Source of the DNA: Odontocerum albicorne | Lineage: Eukaryota > Arthropoda > Insecta > Trichoptera > Odontoceridae | Direction: 5' to 3' | Length of the DNA: 64,000 bases | NCBI GenBank assembly: GCA_949825065.1 | Contig: OX463866.1 | Span: 15,001-79,000, forward strand | Part shown: in pieces, positions 29,918 to 40,464 of the stretch | Layout of the letters: each line of letters begins with the position of its first letter | How positions within the stretch are numbered: position 1 is the first letter of the stretch | Translations under genes and position numbers: made by a program | The notes under the pieces: model-generated | Database searches by the model: none | What the model was told of the DNA's origin: nothing | What the model saw: the letters and a program-made list of their open reading frames with translations, nothing else

Positions 29918-32900
29918 TCCTGGGGCGCCGGGAGGACCTCCCACGGGAACCGGGCCAGCTTTGCCACCGGCCTTCTCAATTGTCCACTGGCTGTGTTTAG
30001 GTCCACCACACGTGTCACTCCATCGCTGCCTGGTATGGTGCGGGTGATGCGTCCGAGTCGCCACTTCAGTGCCGGCAGGTTGTCCTCCTTGATCAGGACG
30101 AGCTCTCCGATTTGAGGAGAGGAGGATGGTGAAAGCCATTTGGAGCGGGTTTGAAGGGTGTGGAGATAGGAATTAGTCCACAGGAACCAAAAACGCTGAG
30201 AGATGGCTTGTATGAGCCGAAACCGTCTGAGTGTGGTCAAGGAGCTATCGTCGAAAGACGCTTCGGGCAATGCAGTTAATGGGCGGCCCGTGAGGAAGTG
30301 GCCAGCTGTAAGGGGTTCAAAGTCTGAAGGATCAGAGGAAAGAGGGCAGAGAGGTCTGGAGTTAAGGACAGCCTCGATTCGTGTTAAGAGTGTGGTAAAT
30401 TCCTCAAAGGTCAAGTGCTGATCACCTACGATTCTATAAAGTAATTGTTTTGTGGATTTTACCGCGGTTTCATGGAGACCGCCAAATGATGGAGCTGAAG
30501 GTGGGTTGAGCAACCACGTGATGTGCTGAGTAGTGAGTTTGTGAGTGATTTTATCTTCATTGACTGAAAGAAATTTCTGTACCTCCATGAGCTGATTCCT
30601 AGCACCCACATAATTCGTACCACAATCGGATCGGATGAGAACAGGCACACCGCGACGGGAAACGAACCGTTGTAATGCTGCGAAAAAGGCGTCCGTGCTG
30701 AGTGAAGAGACTGGCTCCAAGTGAACCGCCTTTGTGGAAAGGCACACAAAGATGCAGAAGTAAGCCTTCACAAGTTTTGCGCTTCTCAAAGTGCTGGATT
30801 TTATTAAGAAAGGGCCAGCGAAATCCGTAGAGACTTGAGAGAACACTGGCTGTGGTGTAACTCGATCCGCGGGAAGGTCGGCCATATATGGAGCCTTGGG
30901 TTGAGCGCGACAACGAAAACATTGGACGCATTTGTACACTCGATGCCTGATGACACGGCGTGCTGACAGTATCCAGTATCGCTGGCGTAAGAGTGCGTGT
31001 AGTGTGTCGGCACCAGGATGGCAGTGTATTTTGTGGTAGTGGTCAATTATAAGATCTACGAGTGGACTAGAGCTCGGAAGAATGAACTGATGTTGGGCGT
31101 CGTATCTGAGTGGGGCGTGAGAGAGACGACCACCTACTCTCAACAGGTTTTCTTTCAGAAACGGTGAGAGTCGCTTCAGTCTGATTGTGCAATCCCCCTT
31201 AGTTTGGAGTCGGTGGATGTCTTGGGCGAATGCATTCTGTTGTACAGAACGGACCCAGAATAGAAGGGCTTCCTTGCGTTCACAGACCGTCAAGGGACCA
31301 ATGCATCGTGCAGTCTTAATTTTCCGACAATTGTCGATGAAGCGTTTAATGTAGCCTGTCACTCCTACCAGCTTTGTTAATGAGCTGAAACGTGTGAGCA
31401 GATCAGTGTTCAAGTCCGGCACGGCTATATGGGCTGTTACCTTCCTGGCCCTGAGTCCAGGCAAGGCATGGTGTCCCAGGGCGGGGGGAGTGGTTGGCCA
31501 TGTGCTTGGTGGTTCCTTTAGCCAGCTGGTGGACCACCATAAATCGTGTACAGATAGTGATTGAGCCGACATTCCTCTGCTAGCGCAATCTGCAGGGTTA
31601 AGGGCTGAAGGGACATGCTTCCACACTAGATTGCACGAGTTGGAGGTGATGTTCGTGACTCGGTTAGCCTCAAATACTTGTAGGCGATGTGGCGGTGTGC
31701 TTAGCCACGCCAGTACTATGGTACTATCTGACCAACATATGTGCTGTCTTAATTGGATGTGGGCTGATAGCTGAGTTGAGACTCTAGTCATGAGCTGAGA
31801 TAAAAGAAGGGCTGCTGAAAGTTCGAGTTTCGGTACGGTAAGACGGTTCTTTATTGGGGCGACCTTGGACCTTGCTGCAATGAGGTGGACATTTACGTGA
31901 CCATCGACATTGGTCTCATGGAGGTAAGCGACGGCGGCATAACCAGCTTCTGAAGCGTCTGCGAAGCCGTGCAGTGAATAAACGGAATTGGGCTTGTTTT
32001 GACAGATGTGTCTGGGGAGGCGCAGAGCCGAGAGCCGAGGAAGATCCTCTGAAATGTCTTGCCACTCCATCTGAACTTCTTTGGGAGTGGGTTCATCCCA
32101 TTCAAGATTCAGGGTCCACAGTTTCTGGAGAAGGAGTTTTGAGCGGAATATGACAGGAGTAACCCACCCATTTGGGTCATAAAGCGAGGCTATTGTGCTG
32201 AGAATAGATCGCTTAGTGATCTTTCCCATGGGAGGCAAAGTAATGCGGTAGGTGAACTCGTCCGTTTGAGGAATCCACTGTATCCCTAAGACCTTAATGG
32301 TGGGAGAGTCTGGGTTGATGTCAAAGTCCTTAGGTAGATCACACTGATCATCTGGGAAACGCTCAAGAAGGTTTGGTGTGTTTGATGTCCACTTGCTGAG
32401 CTGAAAGCCTCCCAGAGCAAGTAACTCAATCAGCTCCCTCTGCAGCGCTTGAGCCCCTATGACAGTGTCATCCCCAGTTAGGATGTCATCCACAAAGATG
32501 GACTTAGTGAGGACCTTAGCGGCTCTTGGGTAGTTATTACCTTCATCCTCCGCGAGTTGGAGAAGAGTGCGAATTGCATGGTAGGGACTAGACCGGAGAC
32601 CATAAGTGACGGTCGAAAGGGCGTAAGTGAGTAAGGGTTGATCTGGTGAAGACCTCCAAAGTATGAGCTGATACCGTCTATGATCTGGGTGAACAAGAAT
32701 GTTTCTAAACATCATTCGAATATCAGTGCTGAATACCACAGCATGAGTTCGGAAGGTCATGATAATATCAACAATGTCTTGCTGCAGAGGTGGGCCTGTG
32801 TGAAGGCAGTCGTTAATACTGACACCATTGGAACTCCTGCAGCTGCCATCGAAGACTGTGCGGAGCTTCTCTGAACCAGCCTTGAATATGCCATGATGAG

Positions 32901-34344
32901 GTATATAAAAGTGAGACTTACGATTGAAGGTACTTGGATGACAGGGTGACATGTGACCCAATTTGATATATTCCGTCATAAAGTCAATGTACTTTGAGCG
33001 GAGGGACGGGTTTTGTTGGAGTTTCTTCTCCAGGTTGAGAAATCTGCGTAAGGCAATGGCATATGTATTGCCTAGCTCAGGTGCATTATTGAGAAAAGGC
33101 AATGTGACGATATATTGCCCTGAGGGATCGCGAGTAGTGGTAGTGCGGAAGATTTCTTCACACTGATCTGGTAGCGAGCTGACATTTTTTTGGGACGCGA
33201 GTTCCTCTGATTCCCAGAACCTCTCAAGTGCCTTTTGGATATTTTGTGCTGATGCTTCTGATTGTGAGCCGCAATCAAGGGCTGAGTTTGGGTTGGATTG
33301 CTTTTGAGTTGAAGCGCATGAGTTGGGAGAGCCGCAATTAAGGGCTGAATTTGGGTTGGATCGCTTTTGAGTTGAAGCGCATGAGTTGGGAGAGCCGCAA
33401 TTAAGGGCTGAATTTGGGTTGGATCGCTTTTGAGTTGAAGCGCATGAGTTGGGAGAGCCGCAATTAAGGGCTGAATTTGGGTTGGATCGCTTTTGAGTTG
33501 AAGCGCATGAGTTGGGAGAGCCGCAATTAAGGGCTGAATTTGGGTTGGATCGCTTTTGAGTTGAAGCGCATGAGTTGGGAGAGCCGCAATTAAGGGCTGA
33601 ATTTGGGTTGGATCGCTTTTGAGTTGAAGCGCATGAGTTGGGAGAGCCGCAATTAAGGGCTGAATTTGGGTTGGATCGCTTTTGAGTTGAAGCGCATGAG
33701 TTGGGAGAGCCGCAATTAAGGGCTGAATTTGGGTGTGATGCCGGTGCAGTATTTTGGTCTTGAATAGGTCCCAGTAATGCAAAGTCAAAGATCGTGCCGA
33801 AGGCTATAGGCCTGCCGGCCCCCAACGAGACCTTGGTACCATCCAAAACCTGGCCAAGAACATCAGCGCCGAGTAGAAGGTCGACTTGAGCCGGCACATT
33901 AAAACCCTCATCTGCTAGGGGAATTTTAGGTGTGTCCATCATATGACTTATATGTGGAACTTTGCTCAATGGTAAATAACCAGTAACACTCTTTAAAACA
34001 TGAGCTGTAGCCGTAATCGTAGGTTTGTCATTGTGTGTAGGCTTAAAAACAATTTGAATCGATGCCTTTGAGTTTTGTATGTATTGATTTCCGACTCCCG
34101 CAATTTTGAGTGATGTGCGCTGAAAGGGCAGATGCAAAATTTGAGCCATGTGGTGAGTTATGAGCGTCACCATGGATCCGCAATCCAGAAGTGCTCTTGC
34201 CTTGTGAAAACGCCCATCGACATCTGCAATCTCTAGCGACACCGTTGGTAATAATATTGGAGAGTCATTTGGTGTCTCAAGCTCGGGCTGAGCTGAGCTG
34301 TTGGTGAGTGTTTCATGTTCCTGGTGTTCTGTTATAGTTGGTAG
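29899..34344 (-). CDS. pol: BEL/Pao pol: protease, reverse transcriptase, RNase H, integrase
   Basis: About 1480 codons, open without interruption from just after the gag UGA (34345-34347) in the same frame. No ATG suits the start; the first candidate initiator downstream is a GTG at 34242, so synthesis by readthrough from gag is likely. In order: aspartic protease (ALLDCGSMVTLIT; Cys where Ser or Thr is usual), a repeat-expanded linker, reverse transcriptase (VFDGSCRSSNG, STDIRMMFRNI, FVDD), RNase H (GFADASEAGYAAVAYL), integrase zinc finger (HYHKIHCHPGADTL...CVQC) and catalytic core (STDFAGPFL, RSDCGTNYVGA, PSFGGLHE). These motifs and their order identify BEL/Pao. Confidence 0.93.
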   Translation of the reverse strand, partial: LPTITEHQEHETLTNSSAQPELETPNDSPILLPTVSLEIADVDGRFHKARALLDCGSMVTLITHHMAQILHLPFQRTSLKIAGVGNQYIQNSKASIQIVFKPTHNDKPTITATAHVLKSVTGYLPLSKVPHISHMMDTPKIPLADEGFNVPAQVDLLLGADVLGQVLDGTKVSLGAGRPIAFGTIFDFALLGPIQDQNTAPASHPNSALNCGSPNSCASTQKRSNPNSALNCGSPNSCASTQKRSNPNSALNCGSPNSCASTQKRSNPNSALNCGSPNSCASTQKRSNPNSALNCGSPNSCASTQKRSNPNSALNCGSPNSCASTQKRSNPNSALNCGSPNSCASTQKQSNPNSALDCGSQSEASAQNIQKALERFWESEELASQKNVSSLPDQCEEIFRTTTTRDPSGQYIVTLPFLNNAPELGNTYAIALRRFLNLEKKLQQNPSLRSKYIDFMTEYIKLGHMSPCHPSTFNRKSHFYIPHHGIFKAGSEKLRTVFDGSCRSSNGVSINDCLHTGPPLQQDIVDIIMTFRTHAVVFSTDIRMMFRNILVHPDHRRYQLILWRSSPDQPLLTYALSTVTYGLRSSPYHAIRTLLQLAEDEGNNYPRAAKVLTKSIFVDDILTGDDTVIGAQALQRELIELLALGGFQLSKWTSNTPNLLERFPDDQCDLPKDFDINPDSPTIKVLGIQWIPQTDEFTYRITLPPMGKITKRSILSTIASLYDPNGWVTPVIFRSKLLLQKLWTLNLEWDEPTPKEVQMEWQDISEDLPRLSALRLPRHICQNKPNSVYSLHGFADASEAGYAAVAYLHETNVDGHVNVHLIAARSKVAPIKNRLTVPKLELSAALLLSQLMTRVSTQLSAHIQLRQHICWSDSTIVLAWLSTPPHRLQVFEANRVTNITSNSCNLVWKHVPSALNPADCASRGMSAQSLSVHDLWWSTSWLKEPPSTWPTTPPALGHHALPGLRARKVTAHIAVPDLNTDLLTRFSSLTKLVGVTGYIKRFIDNCRKIKTARCIGPLTVCERKEALLFWVRSVQQNAFAQDIHRLQTKGDCTIRLKRLSPFLKENLLRVGGRLSHAPLRYDAQHQFILPSSSPLVDLIIDHYHKIHCHPGADTLHALLRQRYWILSARRVIRHRVYKCVQCFRCRAQPKAPYMADLPADRVTPQPVFSQVSTDFAGPFLIKSSTLRSAKLVKAYFCIFVCLSTKAVHLEPVSSLSTDAFFAALQRFVSRRGVPVLIRSDCGTNYVGARNQLMEVQKFLSVNEDKITHKLTTQHITWLLNPPSAPSFGGLHETAVKSTKQLLYRIVGDQHLTFEEFTTLLTRIEAVLNSRPLCPLSSDPSDFEPLTAGHFLTGRPLTALPEASFDDSSLTTLRRFRLIQAISQRFWFLWTNSYLHTLQTRSKWLSPSSSPQIGELVLIKEDNLPALKWRLGRITRTIPGSDGVTRVVDLNTASGQLRRPVAKLARFPWEVLPAPQDDHADA
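33258..33740 (-). repeat. 63-bp in-frame minisatellite inside pol
   Basis: Seven near-identical 63-bp units plus a degenerate eighth encode a 21-residue repeat with core NPNSALNCGSPNSCAS, between the protease and the reverse transcriptase. Because 63 is a multiple of 3, other frames stay open too; those are shadows. Confidence 0.93.
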
Positions 34345-34347
34345 TCA
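34342..34347 (-). promoter_or_regulatory. Candidate stop-codon readthrough site UGA-CUA between gag and pol
   Basis: On the minus strand the codons are TTA TGA CTA CCA. The UGA is the only stop between the gag start and the pol end (34 codons separate it from the GTG at 34242). UGA followed by CUA is a known leaky stop context in several eukaryotic genes and viruses. Whether it is programmed here or is a chance nonsense mutation cannot be told from one copy. Confidence 0.5.
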
Positions 34348-35772
34348 TAATTGTGGGTCCTGCTGATTATTTATTCGGGTTGGCGGCGGAGACCTATATC
34401 CTGTTAGTGACGAGCGCTGTGGAGATTCACGGGCTGATAGCCGCCGAGGCCGCTCTCGGGGTGACAATGGCCGAAAATGGGCTGATGATTGCGTCGATGA
34501 CGTACCAGGGTGGTGAAGGGAAGTGTGATGCCTGTCACTCTTGCACTCCCGGCACGACCCCGTAGTTTCGCAATCATTTGCATTATGAGGTCCGAGGCAG
34601 CGTCGACAACGACCGCTCGCAGTGATGAAATCCCAACGACCTTGAACGGGCTGGTTTTGATAATTTGGGCACGCCATTAGTCTGTGGCCCCTGGTGTTGC
34701 ACCAAGGGCAGAAAGGACGGTCGGTCGTTGGGGTTGTGGTGGATGTTTGGGCCAAGTAAGCTGGTTGAGGAGACCGAATGGACCGAAATTGCTGTCTTTG
34801 TGGAGTACGAGCACGCTGCAGGGTGGATGACCGTCCGCCTGAGCCATAAAAGAGTGGTGAGGGCTGGTGAATGGGCTGATTAGATGTGTTGGCTCTTTCT
34901 GTTTCAACACAGCGTGCATGTTCTTCAAGAAACGTGATTAAATGTTGAAGGGTAGGCAGACGTTCATCCGACCCGTGCCTACGTTCGAACAAGGAGCGGA
35001 GTTCACCTTTCAGTTTTCGTACCAGTATGGATACGAAAACGTAATCACACTCTTTAATGGGCAGATTTAAATTTTGTAGTGCTGATTGAGCTGAAACGAG
35101 GGGGTTTAAGAACAGCTGACGGATATCTGAGCGGGATGTGATAGTGGGAAGCTCCAACATGACATCCACAAACCGGTCGATGAGCACCCTGCGGTTTTCA
35201 TAGCGCTTAGTCAGAATGGCTAAGGCCACCGCATAGCCCTCATTGGTGATCTTTAAGTGAGATATCATGCTAAGAGCCTCTCCACTAAGACTCGAAAAAA
35301 GGTAATGGAGCTTCACTGCATCGGTAAGATTGCCGATTTGGTCCGTCAAGCTCTTAAAAATGGCAATGAATGACGGCCAATCTTCCAATTTTGAAGAAAA
35401 TTTAGGAAGCTCAATTTTGGGCAGAACGGAAGCGGGTATAGAAGATGTTGAGGGCTGAGAAGCCGATGCAGTCGGTTGTGAAGTGAAACTTGCTTTGGCG
35501 ACAAGCATATCTGTGTAAGCATCGCATGCTGCACGATAGTTGTCGGTATATTGGGTCTCCGTCTTATCATCGAGATCGGCGGAATCCAATATCTGGTAAT
35601 ACACGTCATCCAGCCTACTTTTGACCTCATCTGATTTAGAGAAGCGCCCCTCAAAGTCAGCAACGGAATACTTCGAAAAGTCACCTGAATTTATGGCAGA
35701 TGCAATGTCTCTTAGTTGCGTTATTGCTCTGTGGCTCTCACGAAATTTTGCGGCTTGTGATTTTGACGGCAT
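34345..35772 (-). CDS. gag: BEL/Pao gag
   Basis: 475 residues from ATG 35772 (MPSKSQAAKFRESHR). The frame is open upstream to 35820, but the MPSKSQ start fits better. The region 'PKIELPKFSSKLEDWPSFIA' is typical of BEL gag proteins. The C terminus has zinc-binding motifs (CPWCNTRGHRLMAC, CRRCLGPHNANDC, CRECKSDRHH). It forms the particle and binds element RNA. It ends at a UGA followed by CUA and then continues open in the same frame into pol. Confidence 0.92.
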   Translation of the reverse strand: MPSKSQAAKFRESHRAITQLRDIASAINSGDFSKYSVADFEGRFSKSDEVKSRLDDVYYQILDSADLDDKTETQYTDNYRAACDAYTDMLVAKASFTSQPTASASQPSTSSIPASVLPKIELPKFSSKLEDWPSFIAIFKSLTDQIGNLTDAVKLHYLFSSLSGEALSMISHLKITNEGYAVALAILTKRYENRRVLIDRFVDVMLELPTITSRSDIRQLFLNPLVSAQSALQNLNLPIKECDYVFVSILVRKLKGELRSLFERRHGSDERLPTLQHLITFLEEHARCVETERANTSNQPIHQPSPLFYGSGGRSSTLQRARTPQRQQFRSIRSPQPAYLAQTSTTTPTTDRPFCPWCNTRGHRLMACPNYQNQPVQGRWDFITASGRCRRCLGPHNANDCETTGSCRECKSDRHHTSLHHPGTSSTQSSAHFRPLSPRERPRRLSARESPQRSSLTGYRSPPPTRINNQQDPQL

Positions 35773-35889
35773 TTTTGTTTTTTGTAATAAAATAGAAAAA
35801 CAAGCACAGAGAAGACACAAAAGAAGAAGAAGAAAAGGCAGATAATGTTATGGGCAAGCTGAGAAAGAACGTGGTTAGAGTTTGAGATC

Positions 35890-37000
35890 TTAGAATTTGA
35901 ATTTTTTTTTTTTTTTTTTTTTTTCGAAACTAGCAAAGATCAAAATCTAAGAAGAAGAAGAAAAGGCATATAAAATTATTAGCAAGCTGAGAAAGAACGT
36001 GGTTAGAGGTTGAGATTTTAAAATTTGAATTTGAGAAAAAATAAAGTATTTTGTAATAAAGAAAAAAAGTAGCAAAGATAAAAATGTAAGAAGAAAAGGC
36101 AGATAATTATGGGCAATCTGAGAAAGGATGGCAATAGCTGAGATTTAAAATTAATAGCAATTTGAAAAAGAATACTAATGTTGTAATAACGACGAAACTA
36201 GCAAAGATCAAAATCTAAGAAGAAGAAGAAAAGGCATATAAATTTATTAGCAAGCTGAGAAAGAACGTGGTTAGAGGTTGAGATTTTAAAATTTGAATTT
36301 GGAAAAAAATAAAGTATTTTGTAAGAAAGAAAAAAAAGTAGCAAAGATAAAAATGTAAGAAGAAAAGGCAGATAATTATGGGCAGTCTGAGAAAGGATGG
36401 CAATAGCTGAGATTTAAAATTAATAGCAATTTGAAAAAGAATACTAATGTTGTAATAAAGACGAAACTAGCAAGGATCAAAATCTAAGAAGAAGAAGAAA
36501 AGGCATATAAAATTATTAGCAAGCTGAGAAAGAACGTGGTTAGAGGTTGAGATTTTAAAATTTGAATTTGGAAAAAAAATAAAGTATTTTGTAATAAAGA
36601 AAAAAAGTAGCAAAGATAAAAATGTAAGAAGAAAAGGCAGATAATTATGGGCAGTCTGAGAAAGGATGGCAATAGCTGAGATTTAAAATTAATAGCAATT
36701 TGAAAAGAATACTAATGTTGTAATAAAGACGAAACTAGCAAAGATCAAAATCTAAGAAGAAGAAGCAAAGGCATATAAAATTATTAGCAAGCTGAGAAAG
36801 AACGTGGTTAGAGGTTGAGATTTTAAAATTTGAATTTGAAAAAAAATAAAGTATTTTGTAGTAAAGAAAAAAAGTAGCAAAGATAAAAATGTAAGAAGAA
36901 AAGGCAGATAATTATGGGCAATCTGAGAAACGATGGCAATAGCTGAGATTTAAAATTAATAGCAATTTGAAAAAGAATACTAATGTTGTAATAAATTTGA
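35890..37000. repeat. ~269-bp tandem repeats in the BEL/Pao leader
   Basis: About four copies of a purine-rich unit marked by 'agaagaagaagaaaaggc', 'gaacgtggttagaggttg' and 'aaaggatggcaatagctg' lie between gag and the 5' LTR. Units starting near 36190 and 36459 are offset by 269 bp. The short frames through them are low-complexity and not coding. Confidence 0.85.
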
Positions 37001-37661
37001 GAGTTTAAAATATGAAGCACAATGTATAAACGACGAAATAGTGAATGAGGAGCAGAAGTTTAGCAGCAACTTGAAAAGTGAATAATACTGGAAAAAATTT
37101 AAAAACTTAATATTTTATAATTTACTATAATAAATAGTTCGTGTTCAAAACTGGGATGCTTCCCCCAAAGATATTTAGAACAAATTGTTATTTGCTCGCG
37201 TTATCAAAGAGAACATCGTTAGTAATTTAATAAATGCATTCACAATTCGATAAAGTCAAATTGCAACAACAATTGTTTCCTGTTAATTTTTAAAATATAC
37301 CGATGGTAATTCGGTCTAAAAATAGACAAAACATGTTACTTATTTGAATATAACTCGGTGATTTAAATATTCTTTGAATTGAATAAAATTAATATGTACC
37401 CGCAATAATTTATTTAGTTTGAAATGAATAATGGATTATTAGAATTTACAAACATGATACACGAATTCAACACCTGTATATTCGCTTTGTGATGACACAA
37501 ACTTTGAGGAATTTTTTTTCTTTGAAGGGAGAAATGTTTTTGACTTTGAAATGATTTTGAATCGGATTATTAAAAGGCGGCTGTAATTGATTTAGCTTGA
37601 GATAGTTCAGGTTCAGTGGACTGTTTTTTCATGGCTATGGTAACGGATTCGAAGGACCATA
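37000..37661. other. AT-rich BEL/Pao leader next to the 5' LTR
   Basis: No gene or repeat is seen. On the minus strand the bases after the LTR read TATGGTCCTTCGAATCCG. The stretch TGGTCCTTCGAATCC could be a primer-binding site, but I cannot match it to a full tRNA 3' end, so this stays open. Confidence 0.5.
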
Positions 37662-38099
37662 TGGTTTGGCGTTAGCCAAACCGGAAAGAATAGGATATAA
37701 AGGGATTCTACTCACGGTTGTGGTGTAGGTTCGATGGTGGCGTGGATAGCAGGATTCAGAGATCTCGGCTAACATCAGGTAACCCGTCGTGCACTTTCTC
37801 GTGGTGGTCGCGGTTGGTCATGGGTAACTCGGCCCAGGTTTCGGCGATGAAGAGCGCGCCGGCGACGTGGCTAGCCCGGATTTGAGGTCTTCTCCTGGCG
37901 ATGGTCTACGAACAAGTGAACGAGACCGGGCGGAATGGTCGTCGAGGTAATGGTGACAGCCGGCGACAATAATCATATTCAATCGGCGTGATCAGTAGGT
38001 GACAATTAAACCGCGCGGGGCCAGTCGCGGCGGTAGGGGGGCCCGACGACAGGGCCGGCCCAACAAGACGATACTTCGCGTCACGCATCGGCGTGATCA
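37662..38099 (-). repeat. 5' LTR of the BEL/Pao element
   Basis: 438 bp, matching 29480-29917 at every line compared. It carries the promoter for the minus-strand transcript by position; no clear TATA box was identified. Confidence 0.93.
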
Positions 38100-38103
38100 G
38101 CAT

Positions 38104-40464
38104 CCTGGAGCATTTTTTTCCAGGCGATAATGCCGACACGGACTCGTCGGAGAACAGAGATGTGAGAGAGCGGGGCGAATTGATCCCGGACACTGCAGAT
38201 GCCCCCCATTCACGTTGCTGGAGTTGCAGACAGCCCTCGATACGATTAGCCCTAAAAAAGCTCCTGGGATAGACGGACTCACCTCGGACATATGCCGGCG
38301 TGTGGTACAACTCCACCCGGCGGAGGCATTGGATATATTCAACCTCTGTCTGAGAACCGGACGATTCCCGAAGAGATGGAAGGAATCAGCAGTCATACTG
38401 ATTCCTAAACAGGGCAAACCGTCTGGTGACGTGACTTCCTCGAGGCCAATAGGACTTCTTCTGGTATTAGGCAAGGTATTGGAAAAGCTGATCGTCGGGA
38501 GGCTTCAATGGACGTTCGCCAACAACGGCTCACTCAGCAATCGGCAGTACGGCTTCACGCAACAAAGGTCAACAGAGGACGCTCTAAACCGTGCTGTCGG
38601 GGTGATGAAAGCGGCACGTGACAACAAAAGAGTGGCGATAGTCGTCTCCCTCGACATCAAGGGGGCCTTTGACAATGCGTGGTGGCCCTTTCTATTAGAA
38701 CAATTGAGAAGAAAGAACTGTCCGATAAACTTGTTCCGACTGATACAGTCCTACCTCCAAGATAGAAAGGTACGAGTCAGTGTCGGGGATGCGACCAAGG
38801 AGAGGTCCACGACGCTTGGATGCGTGCAGGGATCGTCGTGTGTGCCCATCTTCTGGAATCTGATTATGGACAACCTTCTACAGGAAGATTTCGGGGAAGG
38901 GGTACACATTCAGGCATTTGCGGATGACGTACTGGCGATTTCGGATGGTAGCACGCTGAGCGGGGCAGAGGAGAGGATGAACAACGCCCTTCGCAAGATA
39001 GTTCAATGGAGTCAGCGCACAAAACTTGTATTTTCACCAGAAAAGACATTTGCAATGTGCATGACAAGGAAAAAACTAGATAGACAAGCAGACGTTTACC
39101 TCGCACAGTCCAAAATCACCATGGTGGACAGCATTAAGGTGCTGGGGGTCATAATCGACAGGAGCCTCAACTGGTCGAGGCACGTTGACATGGTGTGTAA
39201 AAAGATGACCGCTCTCGGAATGATCGCCAGGGCTGCCAAGCCGACTTGGGGTCTGTTCTCCGAGGTTCTCCGTCAACTTTACAAGGGAGCGCTGGAGCTT
39301 GTGGCACTCTACTGCGCCAGCAAATGGGCGGAAGCGTGCGGGAGACAGGCCATTTGAAGAAGAATCAACCAAGCCCAGAGGCCCATATGTATAAGAATCT
39401 GCCGGGGTTACAGGACTATGTCACTAAATTCGGCAATGGCGATCTCCGGTGTACCCCCGCTTGCTCTCGTGGTGCGGGAGAGGGCCGAGGTCTACGAGGT
39501 GAAACGAAGGAGGAAACTTTATTCACTGCCCGAGGACAGAAAATGCATGGTGCCGGTCGATTGGGTGACTCTCCCGCACCCGGCGTTCATGCGGCGCGAG
39601 AGCATCTGCGAAGAGGCGGGACGAGACGCGCCGGACTTAAACGTCTACACAGATGGGAGCTTACTAAACGGCAAAGTCGGTGCCGCATTTGTGGTGTACA
39701 AGCGGGGGACCGAGATCGCTAGAAGGAAGTTGAAGCTGGCGGACTACTGCTCCATTTTCCAGGCGGAGCTGGTGGCTGGTGCTGGTATCTGGAAGGCATT
39801 GAGATGGGCGGTTTCCAGTGGGACTACGGGGAAAATAATCCATCTTGAATCGGACTCGCTCTCGGGACTGGCAGCAATGAGGGATCATAAAAGCCTAAAC
39901 CCCATAGTTAGGGAGATTTTCTACATGGCTGACTGCATAAGAGAGCGAAGAAACCAGATATCATTCGCATGGGTCAAGGGACACTCCGGCAACGTTGGAA
40001 ACGACAGAGCGGACGAGCTTGCGAGGGCGGCGGGAGCCTTGCGGGTGCAACCGGTCTACGATCTGTTTCCACTGAGCTATGCCAAAATGCGCATCAGGCA
40101 GAAAACAGTGGAAGCATGGAATGCGGAATATAGTGAGGATACAACCGGGAGCGCCACCAAGAGGTTCCTCCCGACCATAACCCAGGCACTCCAATGCTCA
40201 AAGATTTGCACTCCGACGTACGAGGTATCTCAGATTCTGTCAGGACATGGAGCCATGAGAGCCTACCTGAAGCGATTTAATCTGGCGACTGATGATTCCT
40301 GCCCCTGTGATGACGCGACACCGCAAACAGTGGACCACATTCTATTCGAATGCCCTGCAGGAGAAAAGACGAGGCACAAGGCGGCGAGGACCCTGCGGAC
40401 TAACATCCTGGACATGGAGACATTAAAGGCTGCATTAATTAAGGAGGAGACAGTGATATATTGA
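38104..40464 (+). pseudogene. E8 ORF2 remnant: reverse transcriptase and RNase H
   Basis: A base lost before 38215 ('gatgcccccc' for 'gatgacccacc') breaks the frame. From 38215 it reads reverse transcriptase (SLDIKGAFDNAWWP, GCVQGSSCV with Val for Gly, AFADD) until a TGA at 39355-39357, where E4 has CGA. The same frame resumes through RNase H (YTDGSLLNG, FQAEL followed by a small insertion, ESDSLSG, KGHSGNVGNDRADELA) and the CPCDD...H...C motif, ending at 40464. Confidence 0.87.

Larger units (their letters stand above)
29480..38099 (-). mobile_element. BEL/Pao LTR retrotransposon, apparently young
   Basis: An 8620-bp element flanked by the 4-bp target duplication GCAT (29476-29479 and 38100-38103). 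Terminal repeats at 29480-29917 and 37662-38099 are each 438 bp and look identical line by line, which indicates recent insertion. On the minus strand the order is LTR, a ~1.9-kb leader with tandem repeats, gag, UGA, pol (protease, RT, RNase H, integrase), LTR. No envelope gene is seen. It lies within E8. The LTRs begin TG and end CA. Confidence 0.95.

Noticed and set aside
33072..33788. 238-residue repetitive frame on the minus strand
   Set aside because: It is the alternative frame of the 63-bp repeat inside pol.
37640..37661. Primer-binding site of the BEL element assigned to a particular tRNA
   Set aside because: The sequence begins TGG as expected, but I could not match it to the complete 3' end of a tRNA from memory, so no tRNA is named.
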